Below are positions 44,618 to 52,930 of a stretch of 64,000 bases of DNA, in pieces. Both the position numbers and the translations under genes were made by a program. Location: positions 1-64,000 of IMG/VR virus record IMGVR_UViG_3300030202_001345, one strand, 5' to 3'. Origin of the DNA: a virus. How positions within the stretch are numbered: the stretch's first letter is position 1; each line of letters starts with the position of its first letter. The notes beneath the pieces are model-generated. The model made no database searches. It saw nothing but the letters and a program-made list of their open reading frames with translations, and was not told the origin of the DNA.

Positions 44618-45424
44618 TTATTTATAAAATAATTTGCTTGCTAACTCTGATATTGATCTTGTTTTAAATAATTCTCCTGCAGCATTTTTATTCATTATGT
44701 CTTGCATTCCTGGAGATACATCAAACGTATTGTTAGCAGCTTTAGCAGCGGTTTTTGGCACTGGGCCTGACAACGCGCTTTTAACAACGTCTTTTCTTTT
44801 TTGTGTTGCTAAACCAGTTCTATCTTCTTTTTTCAAATGACCTTGATTTGTTTTAGCAGCTTTGTAATCTTGAAGAGCACTAAATTTTTTATACCTTTTT
44901 TCTAATCTAGCAACCTGCGCATGACGACCTTGACTTTTAGCTTTGTCAATTTTACTCTCAAAACTTTGATCTGTTCTTTTACCTAGCAAAGCACCTGGTT
45001 TAAATAATTTAGCTGCTTGATCAAACAATCCTTTTTCCTCACCTTGGTCTTGCTTAGAGTTGTCCATTCCGCTAGGTGTAAAGTAATCAACACTAGGAGT
45101 TGATGATCCGCCCGTTGCCGTGCTGTTTACAGGTGAAACACCAGCATAGTTACTAGGCATTACGCTAACTGGTGCAACAGTGTTAGTTAAAGACGGTTTG
45201 CTAGTTTGCCTTGGCATTGCCACTTGTTGATATTGGCTAGAGTCGGTTTGTTTTAATTCAACCGGTGCAACCATCATTGCGCCTTGTGGATTTCCATATA
45301 TAGAATCTGCTGTTCCTTGAGCACCAGCACTAAAATTATTATTATCTGCGCCTAAGCTATAAGGATCTGCCTCCATACTCGTTTGCCTGAAGCCTTTCTT
45401 TTTTAAGTTACATTTATGTGGCAT
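44618..45424 (-). CDS. low-complexity Ser/Gln/Lys protein
   Basis: A 268-aa protein. The N-terminus MPHKCNLKKKGFRQTS is basic, residues 20-120 are Gln/Ser/Thr/Pro-rich and likely disordered, and the C-terminal half is basic helical (SKIDKAKSQGRHAQVARLEK). It may be an internal or decoration protein. Nothing shows a specific function. Confidence 0.5.
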   Translation of the reverse strand: MPHKCNLKKKGFRQTSMEADPYSLGADNNNFSAGAQGTADSIYGNPQGAMMVAPVELKQTDSSQYQQVAMPRQTSKPSLTNTVAPVSVMPSNYAGVSPVNSTATGGSSTPSVDYFTPSGMDNSKQDQGEEKGLFDQAAKLFKPGALLGKRTDQSFESKIDKAKSQGRHAQVARLEKRYKKFSALQDYKAAKTNQGHLKKEDRTGLATQKRKDVVKSALSGPVPKTAAKAANNTFDVSPGMQDIMNKNAAGELFKTRSISELASKLFYK

Positions 45425-45426
45425 AG

Positions 45427-45945
45427 TTATCTTTTTATTGAGTTGTTTCTTTGTTCTTCTGTACCGTAAATAGATTGCATAGTAAGTCCAGCTTGCGGGC
45501 CAAAAGTGCTAAACGATGGTCTTTTGTATGCTCGATGTTGTCCAGGCATACCTGTGTTAACTGGAGCTGTTGCTTCTGGTAGTGGTGCTGGATTAGGCGG
45601 AGGTGTTATACCTTCAGCCACAGCGTCTTCGCTGCCACCGCCTTGTAATTCCTGTATATCAGCTTCTATGTTAGAAACTCTTTCACCTAATCCACTAATA
45701 TTGTCATTAACACCTTGCATACCTTGAGTTTGTTGCAAGGCTTTTCTTTTATTAATTTCATTTGTAAACAATGAGCTCAATTTTCTACCAGCCCCTCTGC
45801 TTAAAAGCGAATTGTTCATACCACTTAAACCATCAACATGGCCTTGGAGTTGGTCCATAGAAAGACTAGTTAAGTCTCTACTAGCTTTTCTAGCTCGCGA
45901 AAAATTGACTACGCTGCCTGCAAGGCTACCACTTCCTGATCCCAT
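45427..45945 (-). CDS. helical protein with Pro-rich linker
   Basis: A 172-aa protein. The N-terminal half is helical with a coiled coil (NDNISGLGERVSNIEADIQE), followed by a Pro-rich stretch (GITPPPNPAPLPEATAP) and a short basic end. It starts MGSGSGSLAGSVVNFSRARK, similar in style to internal virion proteins. Unknown. Confidence 0.5.
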   Translation of the reverse strand: MGSGSGSLAGSVVNFSRARKASRDLTSLSMDQLQGHVDGLSGMNNSLLSRGAGRKLSSLFTNEINKRKALQQTQGMQGVNDNISGLGERVSNIEADIQELQGGGSEDAVAEGITPPPNPAPLPEATAPVNTGMPGQHRAYKRPSFSTFGPQAGLTMQSIYGTEEQRNNSIKR

Positions 45946-45948
45946 AGT

Positions 45949-46395
45949 TTATCTGTTTTTATCTTTATTTACGTTATATATAGATGTTATCATAACCTTG
46001 TCTATATATCTTTTACCTTTCATTATAGGGTTTCTTTTTTCACTTGTAGGTATATCCTCTAACCCAAGCATAATACGGTACACTCTTTTAATTAACTGCT
46101 TACACTTAAATGAAACTTTATAAATGTTGTATTTCTGAGTTGTTCGATTATTATGTCTAAAGACTTTTATCCAATCATCATTCAGCAACTTGTTCCAGCG
46201 TCTATTGTTCCAGCTAAAAGAGTATGTACCTATTTCAAAATCATGCCTGGTGAACATGTCTAAACAATCGAGATATATCAAGAGTTCAAACTCTGCATCT
46301 GTTAAATTATAACTTTTGCACGCCCACTTTCGTATTATTCTATAATGTTTTAATAAATTTAATTCTTTTAAATTATCCGGCTCTAATCTTCTCAT
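45949..46395 (-). CDS. winged-helix (MarR-like) DNA-binding protein
   Basis: A 148-aa protein. DAEFELLIYLDCLDMFTRHD fits the helix of a winged HTH, and NNRRWNKLLNDDWIKVFRHN the recognition helix and wing. A basic C-terminus follows. Related proteins lie next to chaperone or virion genes in Bacteroidetes phages to my recollection. It may regulate late transcription. It overlaps the groES stop by four bases. Confidence 0.65.
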   Translation of the reverse strand: MRRLEPDNLKELNLLKHYRIIRKWACKSYNLTDAEFELLIYLDCLDMFTRHDFEIGTYSFSWNNRRWNKLLNDDWIKVFRHNNRTTQKYNIYKVSFKCKQLIKRVYRIMLGLEDIPTSEKRNPIMKGKRYIDKVMITSIYNVNKDKNR

Positions 46396-46658
46396 ATCAC
46401 AATCACTACATCAGTATCTTTTACAATGCAATAATTTTCTCCATTTATATCTATTTTGTGATTAGCGCTTTTATCGTAGAATATTTCATCATTTTCTTTA
46501 ATACCACAAACCACATCTCCTACACTTATAACTAAACCTTTATGGTATCTTATATCTACCCTTTGTTGTTTAGCTAAAAGCAAACCACCTTTAGTTTTTT
46601 CTGTACCTTGTTTTTCTGGTTGTATTAAAATGTTTCTACCTATTGCTTTCATCTCCAA
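46392..46658 (-). CDS. groS: co-chaperonin GroES
   Basis: The 88-aa protein follows the GroES pattern: MKAIGRNILIQPEKQGTEKT, the flexible mobile loop KGGLLLAKQQ, the GLVISVGDV strand, and a NGENYCIVKDTDVVIVI end. It is slightly shorter than bacterial GroES (about 97 aa). It overlaps the end of groEL by 23 bases, and the chaperonin-first order is the reverse of the usual bacterial groES-groEL operon. It caps the GroEL chamber during folding. Confidence 0.85.
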   Translation of the reverse strand: MEMKAIGRNILIQPEKQGTEKTKGGLLLAKQQRVDIRYHKGLVISVGDVVCGIKENDEIFYDKSANHKIDINGENYCIVKDTDVVIVI

Positions 46659-48189
46659 TTCTTAAATTGTTAATTACACAATCTGTAGATAATATGGTAG
46701 TTGCAACTGATGCAGCGTTTTTTAAAGCGCTTTTAGTTACAAGCAAAGGATCTACTATACCTTCGTTTATCATATTTACTTCATCACCGGTTATTACATT
46801 TATACCTGTGCCATTACCTTTTGGCTTATTGTAGTCAACTAAACCAGCGTTTTCTAATATAGTAGTAAAGGGATATGTTAAAGCTTTTAATAAAGCCATA
46901 TGCCCTTCTGATTTTTTTACTACAAAAAGAGAAGCGTCATATAAAGCAACACCACCTCCTGCAACTATACCTTCTTTAACAGCTGCTTTTGTAGCACAAA
47001 TAGCATCTTCTATTCTATCACTTTTTTCTTTTAACTCTACTTCTGAGTTGGCTCCAACTTTGACAACAGCCACTTTAGCGGAGAGACGAGCAAGGCGTTT
47101 TTCCAACTGAATGATTTCACCTGGGCTACCAGCTTCTTCCAATTGTTTTTTAACTTCTTTAACCAGCTCTTGAACCTCGCTATTAGATGTATCAACTTGT
47201 ATAATAGTCTCGTTATCATTTGTACTGCTTTTTATACATTGTCCTAAATGCTCTTGTTGTATAATAGTTAAATCATCACCTAGCTCTTCATTTATAACCG
47301 TAGCTCCAGTTAATATTGAAAGATCACTAAGTGTGTCTTTTTTATTAATACCATAAGTAGGAGCATTAACAACGTTAATTTTTATATTTCCTTTTACTTT
47401 ATTCATTGCAAGCGCTGAAACTACTGGTGGTTCTAAATCACCTATAATAAGTAGTGGCTTGTTATTTTTTATTACAAACTCTAAAACACTTTGTATTTGT
47501 CTAATAGTGTTTACTGGTGATTCAATAATTAACACCCAAGGGTTTTCTAACTCAGCAACTCTTTTTTCTTTACTAGTAATAAAGTTATCATTTACAAGGC
47601 CTTTACCATACTGAACACCATCTACAATTTCTACGCTAGTTTCATTGTGTGTAGTTGGTTCCATTATAACAACTCCTGTTTCATTTACAGCTTTAAAAGC
47701 TTTACCTATTATTTTACCTAACTTTATATCGTTGTTAGTTGATATTGTAGCAACTTGATCAATAATATCTCCAGATACTTTTATAGCGTTATCTTCTAAA
47801 TATTCTATAACTTGATCAACAGCATCGTTAATACCTTCTTTTATTTCTCTTACACTAGCTTGTTTTTTACTAGCTTCGTGTAATATAGCGTGCGCTAGCA
47901 CTGTTGCTGTTGTTGTTCCATCACCTGCTTCTTGCACTGTTTGTTTAGCAGCTTGCTTTAGCAGTGTAGCACCCATGTTTTCTACAGGGTCTAATAAAAC
48001 AATAGACTCTGCAACAGTTACACCGTCTTTTGTTATAATAGGTTTTCCGTTTTGATTCTCCAGTATAACACACTGGCCGCTAGCCCCAAGAGTGGAGCTA
48101 ACAGCTTTAGTGAGTTTATCTATACCGTTGAATATCTTTTCCTTGGCTTGATCACCAAAGTTAAGATTTTTTACAATCTTATCTGACAT
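46636..48189 (-). CDS. groL: chaperonin GroEL
   Basis: A 517-aa group I chaperonin. Nucleotide-site features are KDGVTVAE near 50, DGTTTATVL near 87-93, RIEDAICATK and VAGGGVALYD. The apical and intermediate segments are complete. It lacks the Gly-Gly-Met tail of bacterial GroEL and ends INNLRIGDESNR, so chamber-tail contacts differ. With groES it should fold virion proteins, possibly the capsid. It is rapidly recognisable but not a close copy of any GroEL I can name, so it is unlikely to be a recent host acquisition. Confidence 0.93.
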   Translation of the reverse strand: MSDKIVKNLNFGDQAKEKIFNGIDKLTKAVSSTLGASGQCVILENQNGKPIITKDGVTVAESIVLLDPVENMGATLLKQAAKQTVQEAGDGTTTATVLAHAILHEASKKQASVREIKEGINDAVDQVIEYLEDNAIKVSGDIIDQVATISTNNDIKLGKIIGKAFKAVNETGVVIMEPTTHNETSVEIVDGVQYGKGLVNDNFITSKEKRVAELENPWVLIIESPVNTIRQIQSVLEFVIKNNKPLLIIGDLEPPVVSALAMNKVKGNIKINVVNAPTYGINKKDTLSDLSILTGATVINEELGDDLTIIQQEHLGQCIKSSTNDNETIIQVDTSNSEVQELVKEVKKQLEEAGSPGEIIQLEKRLARLSAKVAVVKVGANSEVELKEKSDRIEDAICATKAAVKEGIVAGGGVALYDASLFVVKKSEGHMALLKALTYPFTTILENAGLVDYNKPKGNGTGINVITGDEVNMINEGIVDPLLVTKSALKNAASVATTILSTDCVINNLRIGDESNR

Positions 48190-48215
48190 AATTTAATTAG
48201 ATTTTATTTAATTTA

Positions 48216-48506
48216 CTATTCAAAGGTTTTAACTACTTTAGGTCCTTTTATAAAGTCGAGTTTTTTAGTATAATGCTCTATGCTACCGTCTATAGCAGCT
48301 TCAGCACTTTCTAATGTTTCTCGTCTTGTAACATCAATCCAAGTATCTTCTAAATCTTTATACTCAGTTTGATAAAACCCATTAGGTAGTTGAACAATTC
48401 TCCAATTCTTTTTTTCGACAAGGTGTTTCCAAAAGTCTTTGGTTTCCTCGGATACCTGTGGGTTGGAGTTACCCCAGGTATTGGTCTTATAATAAAAATA
48501 AGTCAT
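48216..48506 (-). CDS. hypothetical protein upstream of groEL
   Basis: A 96-aa protein with aromatic N-terminus (MTYFYYKTNTWGNSNPQ), a WKHLVEKKNWRIVQLPNGFY segment and a helical C-terminus (TLESAEAAIDGSIEHYTKKL). No known domain. It is the first gene of the groEL-groES-wHTH group. Confidence 0.5.
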   Translation of the reverse strand: MTYFYYKTNTWGNSNPQVSEETKDFWKHLVEKKNWRIVQLPNGFYQTEYKDLEDTWIDVTRRETLESAEAAIDGSIEHYTKKLDFIKGPKVVKTFE

Positions 48507-48593
48507 CGGTTTTGGTTTTTAATTAAACTTTGGTTATGCGCTCTAACCGAGCAGGTATACTCTTATCATCACTTGTTTTAAAGTATTTTTACT
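48507..48593. other. hairpin-rich gap before groEL group
   Basis: An 87-base gap. AAAGTATTTTTACTTT is a 6-bp hairpin overlapping the end of the fibre gene and may end its transcription. A second hairpin, GCTC-TAACC-GAGC, reads on the minus strand like a tRNA D arm followed by a CATAACC run, but no T arm or acceptor accompanies it. Confidence 0.4.
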
Positions 48594-50510
48594 TTACGAC
48601 ACTCTTATTTTAAGATCACCGTTATTATGATACAACCCAAATAATGGTACTCCGCCGGCGTTAGCTGCTGAATCACTTGAATAGTTGTTATATTTACCTA
48701 CGCTAGGCATGATTATGTGTCCTTCGTCGTTTGTACCAGTTCTGTTTGTTATTATTAAAGCATCTCTTCTATTACCACTAGTTGTAGAAGCACCTACTAT
48801 TAAAGCACACTGTAAACCACTTTTTGAGTATTGACTGTTTGTGTAATCATTATTTTCTCCTAGTATAACACAATCATCTCCAGTACCTGTATTGAAACTG
48901 GTAGATTGAACTAAGTTTTTACCTATTAGTATTTTTTGATTTTTTTGAGAAGTGTTATTAAAACCTATTAATATTGTTTTATTAGTAAGTGTTGGTCCAC
49001 TAGTTCCGGGTATACCAGTTACATTTCCGTTACCTATTGAAAAGTTGTTACCAGTATTACTACCATATACACTATTACTAGAACCTACAATAAAGTTTAA
49101 AGTTCCTCTATTAGTATTTCCTCTACCAGCTATTAAGCATATTTGAGATGTACTACCTGTAGTACTTGTGGTATTTGCGTTATTGTTAGATCCGCTAATA
49201 ATTGAATTGTTATTACTACCAGAGTGATTATTACCTACATATAAACTATTACTTCCTCCACCAGACATAGCTGTTCCTACTAATCCTACCGCCGAAGAAC
49301 CGCTGTTTATTGTTATGTTGTTTCCAATAGCAAAACAACCTTTAGTGCTATCAAAATTTGAAGTATGATTATTACCTATTATAAGTAGTTCTTTTCCTCG
49401 TATGGGAGAATATGTAATAGCACCACCGCCAGACACCTCGTCACCGTTGGCTCTACCTACAATTATACTATCTATTGTATCTACATAGTTTGCATTACCC
49501 GCGACTATTGATGAATCAAAAACAGAAACATTAGGAGTGCCTTCATTTGTAAAAGATCCATCACCAATAACTCTATTGTTAGATCCAACCACCAAACCTC
49601 TATCCGCACCTGAATAAACATAGTTATTATAACCACCAACAATCATACTTTCTATAGCTCCTTTTGAGTTTGGCCTCATTTGATTGTTTCTACCTACTAT
49701 GAATGACGACTTAGTGTTGTTAGTAGAATCAGTGGTACCTTGACTACTATTATTCCAGCCAAACATAGCTGTACCATAATAGTTTATATTATTTGAACTA
49801 GAGTTGTTTTTTATCTCGTTGTTAAAACCACCAACTAAGGCGTTACTACCACTTTCTATTTCATTGTTAGCTCCAAATACAGAACTATTATTACCACTAA
49901 TTTTTAAACCAGATCCAGCTACTAAAACATTTGTAGCGTTACCAGTTGTTTGATTGTTTATACCGCTATAGGTACTTCTAATTACGCTATGATTAATACT
50001 GTGATTTTGACCAACCACAGCTGAATTTATTATAGCCCCAGGTGATGTTAGTGTATTCGTAGTGCCAACTAATATAGATGAAACGTTGCTACCATCAACT
50101 TCGTTACCTTGACCTACAACTAACATTTTATCACCTGTGAGCGTATTGTTAAAACCTACTATACCTAGGTTTGAAGAACCGGAATCACCTATATTGTTTT
50201 CTGATCCAATAGAGAATGAAGATCCAAAGAAAGAAGTACTGTAAGTATTTATTACTGTATCAGCAACTGGCTCATAAGGCCATACTTCTAACCTTGGTGT
50301 TATTCTTGTTATATAGTGATTGTTTTGTGGTAGTATTTTTACACCTTCAACTACACCAGAATAACCAGTTGCATTAGCAAAACCACCTATCGTTATAAGA
50401 TTATCATCTACCTCACCTTTAAACGTATAAGTAGATAGGGTACTATTTTGTTCTGGATACACTAACAGTGATCCGTAAACATTTGAATTGTTTAATAATC
50501 CTATTGCCAT
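48594..50510 (-). CDS. tail fibre with YadA-like beta-roll repeats
   Basis: A 638-aa protein built of short repeats of the form SxxxGxNNxI/V (for example VVGQGNEVDGS, VFGANNEIESG, LVGGFNNEIKN, FIVGRNNQMRP). The repeat register resembles the left-handed beta-roll of trimeric autotransporter head domains, so the protein is probably a trimeric fibre. A short C-terminal block follows (GGVPLFGLYHNNGDLKIRVS). It would bind host surface sugars or proteins. Confidence 0.75.
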   Translation of the reverse strand: MAIGLLNNSNVYGSLLVYPEQNSTLSTYTFKGEVDDNLITIGGFANATGYSGVVEGVKILPQNNHYITRITPRLEVWPYEPVADTVINTYSTSFFGSSFSIGSENNIGDSGSSNLGIVGFNNTLTGDKMLVVGQGNEVDGSNVSSILVGTTNTLTSPGAIINSAVVGQNHSINHSVIRSTYSGINNQTTGNATNVLVAGSGLKISGNNSSVFGANNEIESGSNALVGGFNNEIKNNSSSNNINYYGTAMFGWNNSSQGTTDSTNNTKSSFIVGRNNQMRPNSKGAIESMIVGGYNNYVYSGADRGLVVGSNNRVIGDGSFTNEGTPNVSVFDSSIVAGNANYVDTIDSIIVGRANGDEVSGGGAITYSPIRGKELLIIGNNHTSNFDSTKGCFAIGNNITINSGSSAVGLVGTAMSGGGSNSLYVGNNHSGSNNNSIISGSNNNANTTSTTGSTSQICLIAGRGNTNRGTLNFIVGSSNSVYGSNTGNNFSIGNGNVTGIPGTSGPTLTNKTILIGFNNTSQKNQKILIGKNLVQSTSFNTGTGDDCVILGENNDYTNSQYSKSGLQCALIVGASTTSGNRRDALIITNRTGTNDEGHIIMPSVGKYNNYSSDSAANAGGVPLFGLYHNNGDLKIRVS

Positions 50511-50526
50511 ATAATTAAATTAGTTT

Positions 50527-52227
50527 TTAACCAACTTTAGTAAGCAAAGCTATATAATCTCCAGCACCTGGTGCGGATGGTAAGTCGGTGAAATTAACTG
50601 TTATAAACTCGTTAGATCTTGTAACAGATGGATAAACAGTTGCTCCACCATTACTTTCTTTTTGTATAACTTCAATTTTAACATCTACAGCATCAACGTT
50701 CGAACCAAATAAAGCATTATCACTAACATCTATTTGCCAACCTGTTGTTCCTGTTGGGGCTCCACTTTGATTACCAATACCATCATTACTTGCATCTAAA
50801 CCTACTTTAGCACCTTCAGCTCCTGGACTAGGAGTAACCCAAGTACCATCACCGCGTAAAAATGTAGCAGCAGAACCACCTGATGGTACGTAACCTACAT
50901 TTGTAGTTCCAGCATATTCAAATACATTTAGTGTTACAGATCCTGTTGCGCCAGTATTGGTTGTAATTGCTTCACCTGTAGAGGCTGTTCCGTCAGCAGA
51001 GTTTATATCAGTAACACCTTCATCAGACTGAACAATCGACCAGTTAGTTGCACTTGAAGCGTTTGCGGCAGCTGCAGTTACACCTATAATAGAATCCCCA
51101 ATATCTAGTGTATCACCAGAACAGTAGAAAGAACCACCAGCAGTTGCAACTACATAGTAATCTCCAACAGCAACCGCAACTCTTGTTCCTCCGCCGCCTG
51201 GACATGTATATAAATTAGAACCAGAATTGCCTCCTGAAAGTATAGCACCTGTATCAGCTCTAAATGTTCCTTTAAAAGTTAAGCCACCAGATATTAAACC
51301 ATCAACATATTGCTTAGATGTAGCATGCGTAGTAGCTGTAGGAACTAAAGGTATATTAACTTCGTTATCAAAAGTAACGTCAGTAGCTTTGTTTACGTAC
51401 TCATCATCTGAAAGTTCAACAAGTACCGCACCCATTGTTTTTAATTGGATTATCTCTACGGTATCACCTCCAGTAGTATCTCCAATTAATAGGTTTTGAC
51501 CATTACTAAAATCAAATGTTACATCACCGTTGGTTGTAATTTTACCACCTCCAATTGAAAAGTTACCTGTTATACTAACATTAGTTCCGTCGTCAGTCAT
51601 TGTGGAATTACCTATTGTAGTTCCATTTCCAGTAAATTTAGCCATTTTGTCAGCAGTACCACTACCACCTATACCTGAGGCAGTATAAGCTGGAACAATC
51701 CACTCGTTGTCTTTACTTAAAAACTGAACAGTTGCTCCTGCAGAGCCACTAGTGTCTACTGCGGAAAGATCTATAGTACCAACACTTACGTTACCTGTTG
51801 CTGAACTATTTTCTGTACCAGCTGATATATATGTACCATTAGTATTACTAAATGTTTCTACTATATTAGTAGGTACTGATGGTATTGTTGGGAAAGCTGT
51901 TATATTTCCTTCACCATTTACATAATCAGTATCAGCTCCTTCAAAACTAAAAGCTATAGTACCACTACTTGTTATAGGTGAATTTGATATTGATATCGCA
52001 TCACCATCAATAGAAGTGCCAACACTTGTTACCCCGCCGCCTACTTCAACCCAAGCTCCGTTTCCTCCTGCGTCTATAGTATATACCTTTACGACATCGT
52101 CGGTATCATGGTAGTATAATCTACCTTCTTGTAGGTCAGTGGTTGGATCTGTCCCAAGATTTTGTAGTCTAAAGTTTAACGATTCGTTGTTGTTAAACTG
52201 TAGAGTGTTTAAAAAATTTATTGCCAT
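50527..52227 (-). CDS. tail fibre protein
   Basis: A 566-aa fibre. The N-terminus (MAINFLNTLQFNNNESLNFR, then DLQEGRLYYHDTDD) is a usual phage fibre opening. The middle is Gly/Thr/Ser-rich with SKQYVDGLISGGLTFKGTFR, a segment common in fibre shafts. The C-terminus (VYPSVTRSNEFITVNFTDLP) probably forms a small binding head. It lies in a row of four fibre-type genes. Confidence 0.75.
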   Translation of the reverse strand: MAINFLNTLQFNNNESLNFRLQNLGTDPTTDLQEGRLYYHDTDDVVKVYTIDAGGNGAWVEVGGGVTSVGTSIDGDAISISNSPITSSGTIAFSFEGADTDYVNGEGNITAFPTIPSVPTNIVETFSNTNGTYISAGTENSSATGNVSVGTIDLSAVDTSGSAGATVQFLSKDNEWIVPAYTASGIGGSGTADKMAKFTGNGTTIGNSTMTDDGTNVSITGNFSIGGGKITTNGDVTFDFSNGQNLLIGDTTGGDTVEIIQLKTMGAVLVELSDDEYVNKATDVTFDNEVNIPLVPTATTHATSKQYVDGLISGGLTFKGTFRADTGAILSGGNSGSNLYTCPGGGGTRVAVAVGDYYVVATAGGSFYCSGDTLDIGDSIIGVTAAAANASSATNWSIVQSDEGVTDINSADGTASTGEAITTNTGATGSVTLNVFEYAGTTNVGYVPSGGSAATFLRGDGTWVTPSPGAEGAKVGLDASNDGIGNQSGAPTGTTGWQIDVSDNALFGSNVDAVDVKIEVIQKESNGGATVYPSVTRSNEFITVNFTDLPSAPGAGDYIALLTKVG

Positions 52228-52233
52228 TGTTTT

Positions 52234-52920
52234 TTAGTTTAAATATGCTTTTCCTGAAAATGCAGCAGAAAAAGTCAGTGTTAATTCATTTTCGTTATTG
52301 TATGTTATTCCACCCTCTACAGTAGAGTTGGCACTATCTACGACAGTAACCGAAGGAAATTTTTCTAAATCATGAGTTATAACCCATGTCGATGCTGGTA
52401 ATCCTTGTTCGTAAACAAACGTCTTATCACCACTACCGCTTTGTTCTGGTTCTTTAGCTATACTATAGTATTGCAAAAATTGCAAACCACCGTTACCACT
52501 TACAAACGTTAAGTTCATAAGGTAATTACCAGATACAGTCTCTAATATTAAAGAGTTAAAAGTAAAAACACCAAATTGTCCTAAGTTGTTTCTATTTTGT
52601 ATAAATATTTCATCGCCTACCAACGACTGTAAATATGGTAAAGCGTTAGAGCTATTTTTCATTATTGGCGTTATCATTAACTCTGTTATGTTTTGAAACA
52701 AAGTATTGTTACCACCAAATGAAGGAAAATATATAGAACTTCTTTCAGGTATTCCCTCGCTATCTGAAGTTTTAAATTGCCAGCTTACATTAGAATCCTT
52801 TACAACACTACTAATAGCGTTGATAGAAAAATTCTTAGTCTGGCCTGTTTGTACATCAGTACCGATTATAATGTCTGAACCATCAGGTACGCCTATTTGG
52901 TACGATGAAATTTTTGCCAT
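52234..52920 (-). CDS. short fibre/receptor-binding protein
   Basis: A 228-aa protein. The C-terminal 65 residues (TFVYEQGLPASTWVITHDLE, FPSVTVVDSANSTVEGG, FSAAFSGKAYLN) match the beta-sandwich receptor domain found at the end of many phage fibres. The N-terminus (YQIGVPDGSDIIIGTD) probably attaches it to another fibre. Confidence 0.7.
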   Translation of the reverse strand: MAKISSYQIGVPDGSDIIIGTDVQTGQTKNFSINAISSVVKDSNVSWQFKTSDSEGIPERSSIYFPSFGGNNTLFQNITELMITPIMKNSSNALPYLQSLVGDEIFIQNRNNLGQFGVFTFNSLILETVSGNYLMNLTFVSGNGGLQFLQYYSIAKEPEQSGSGDKTFVYEQGLPASTWVITHDLEKFPSVTVVDSANSTVEGGITYNNENELTLTFSAAFSGKAYLN

Positions 52921-52930
52921 GTTCTATTTT

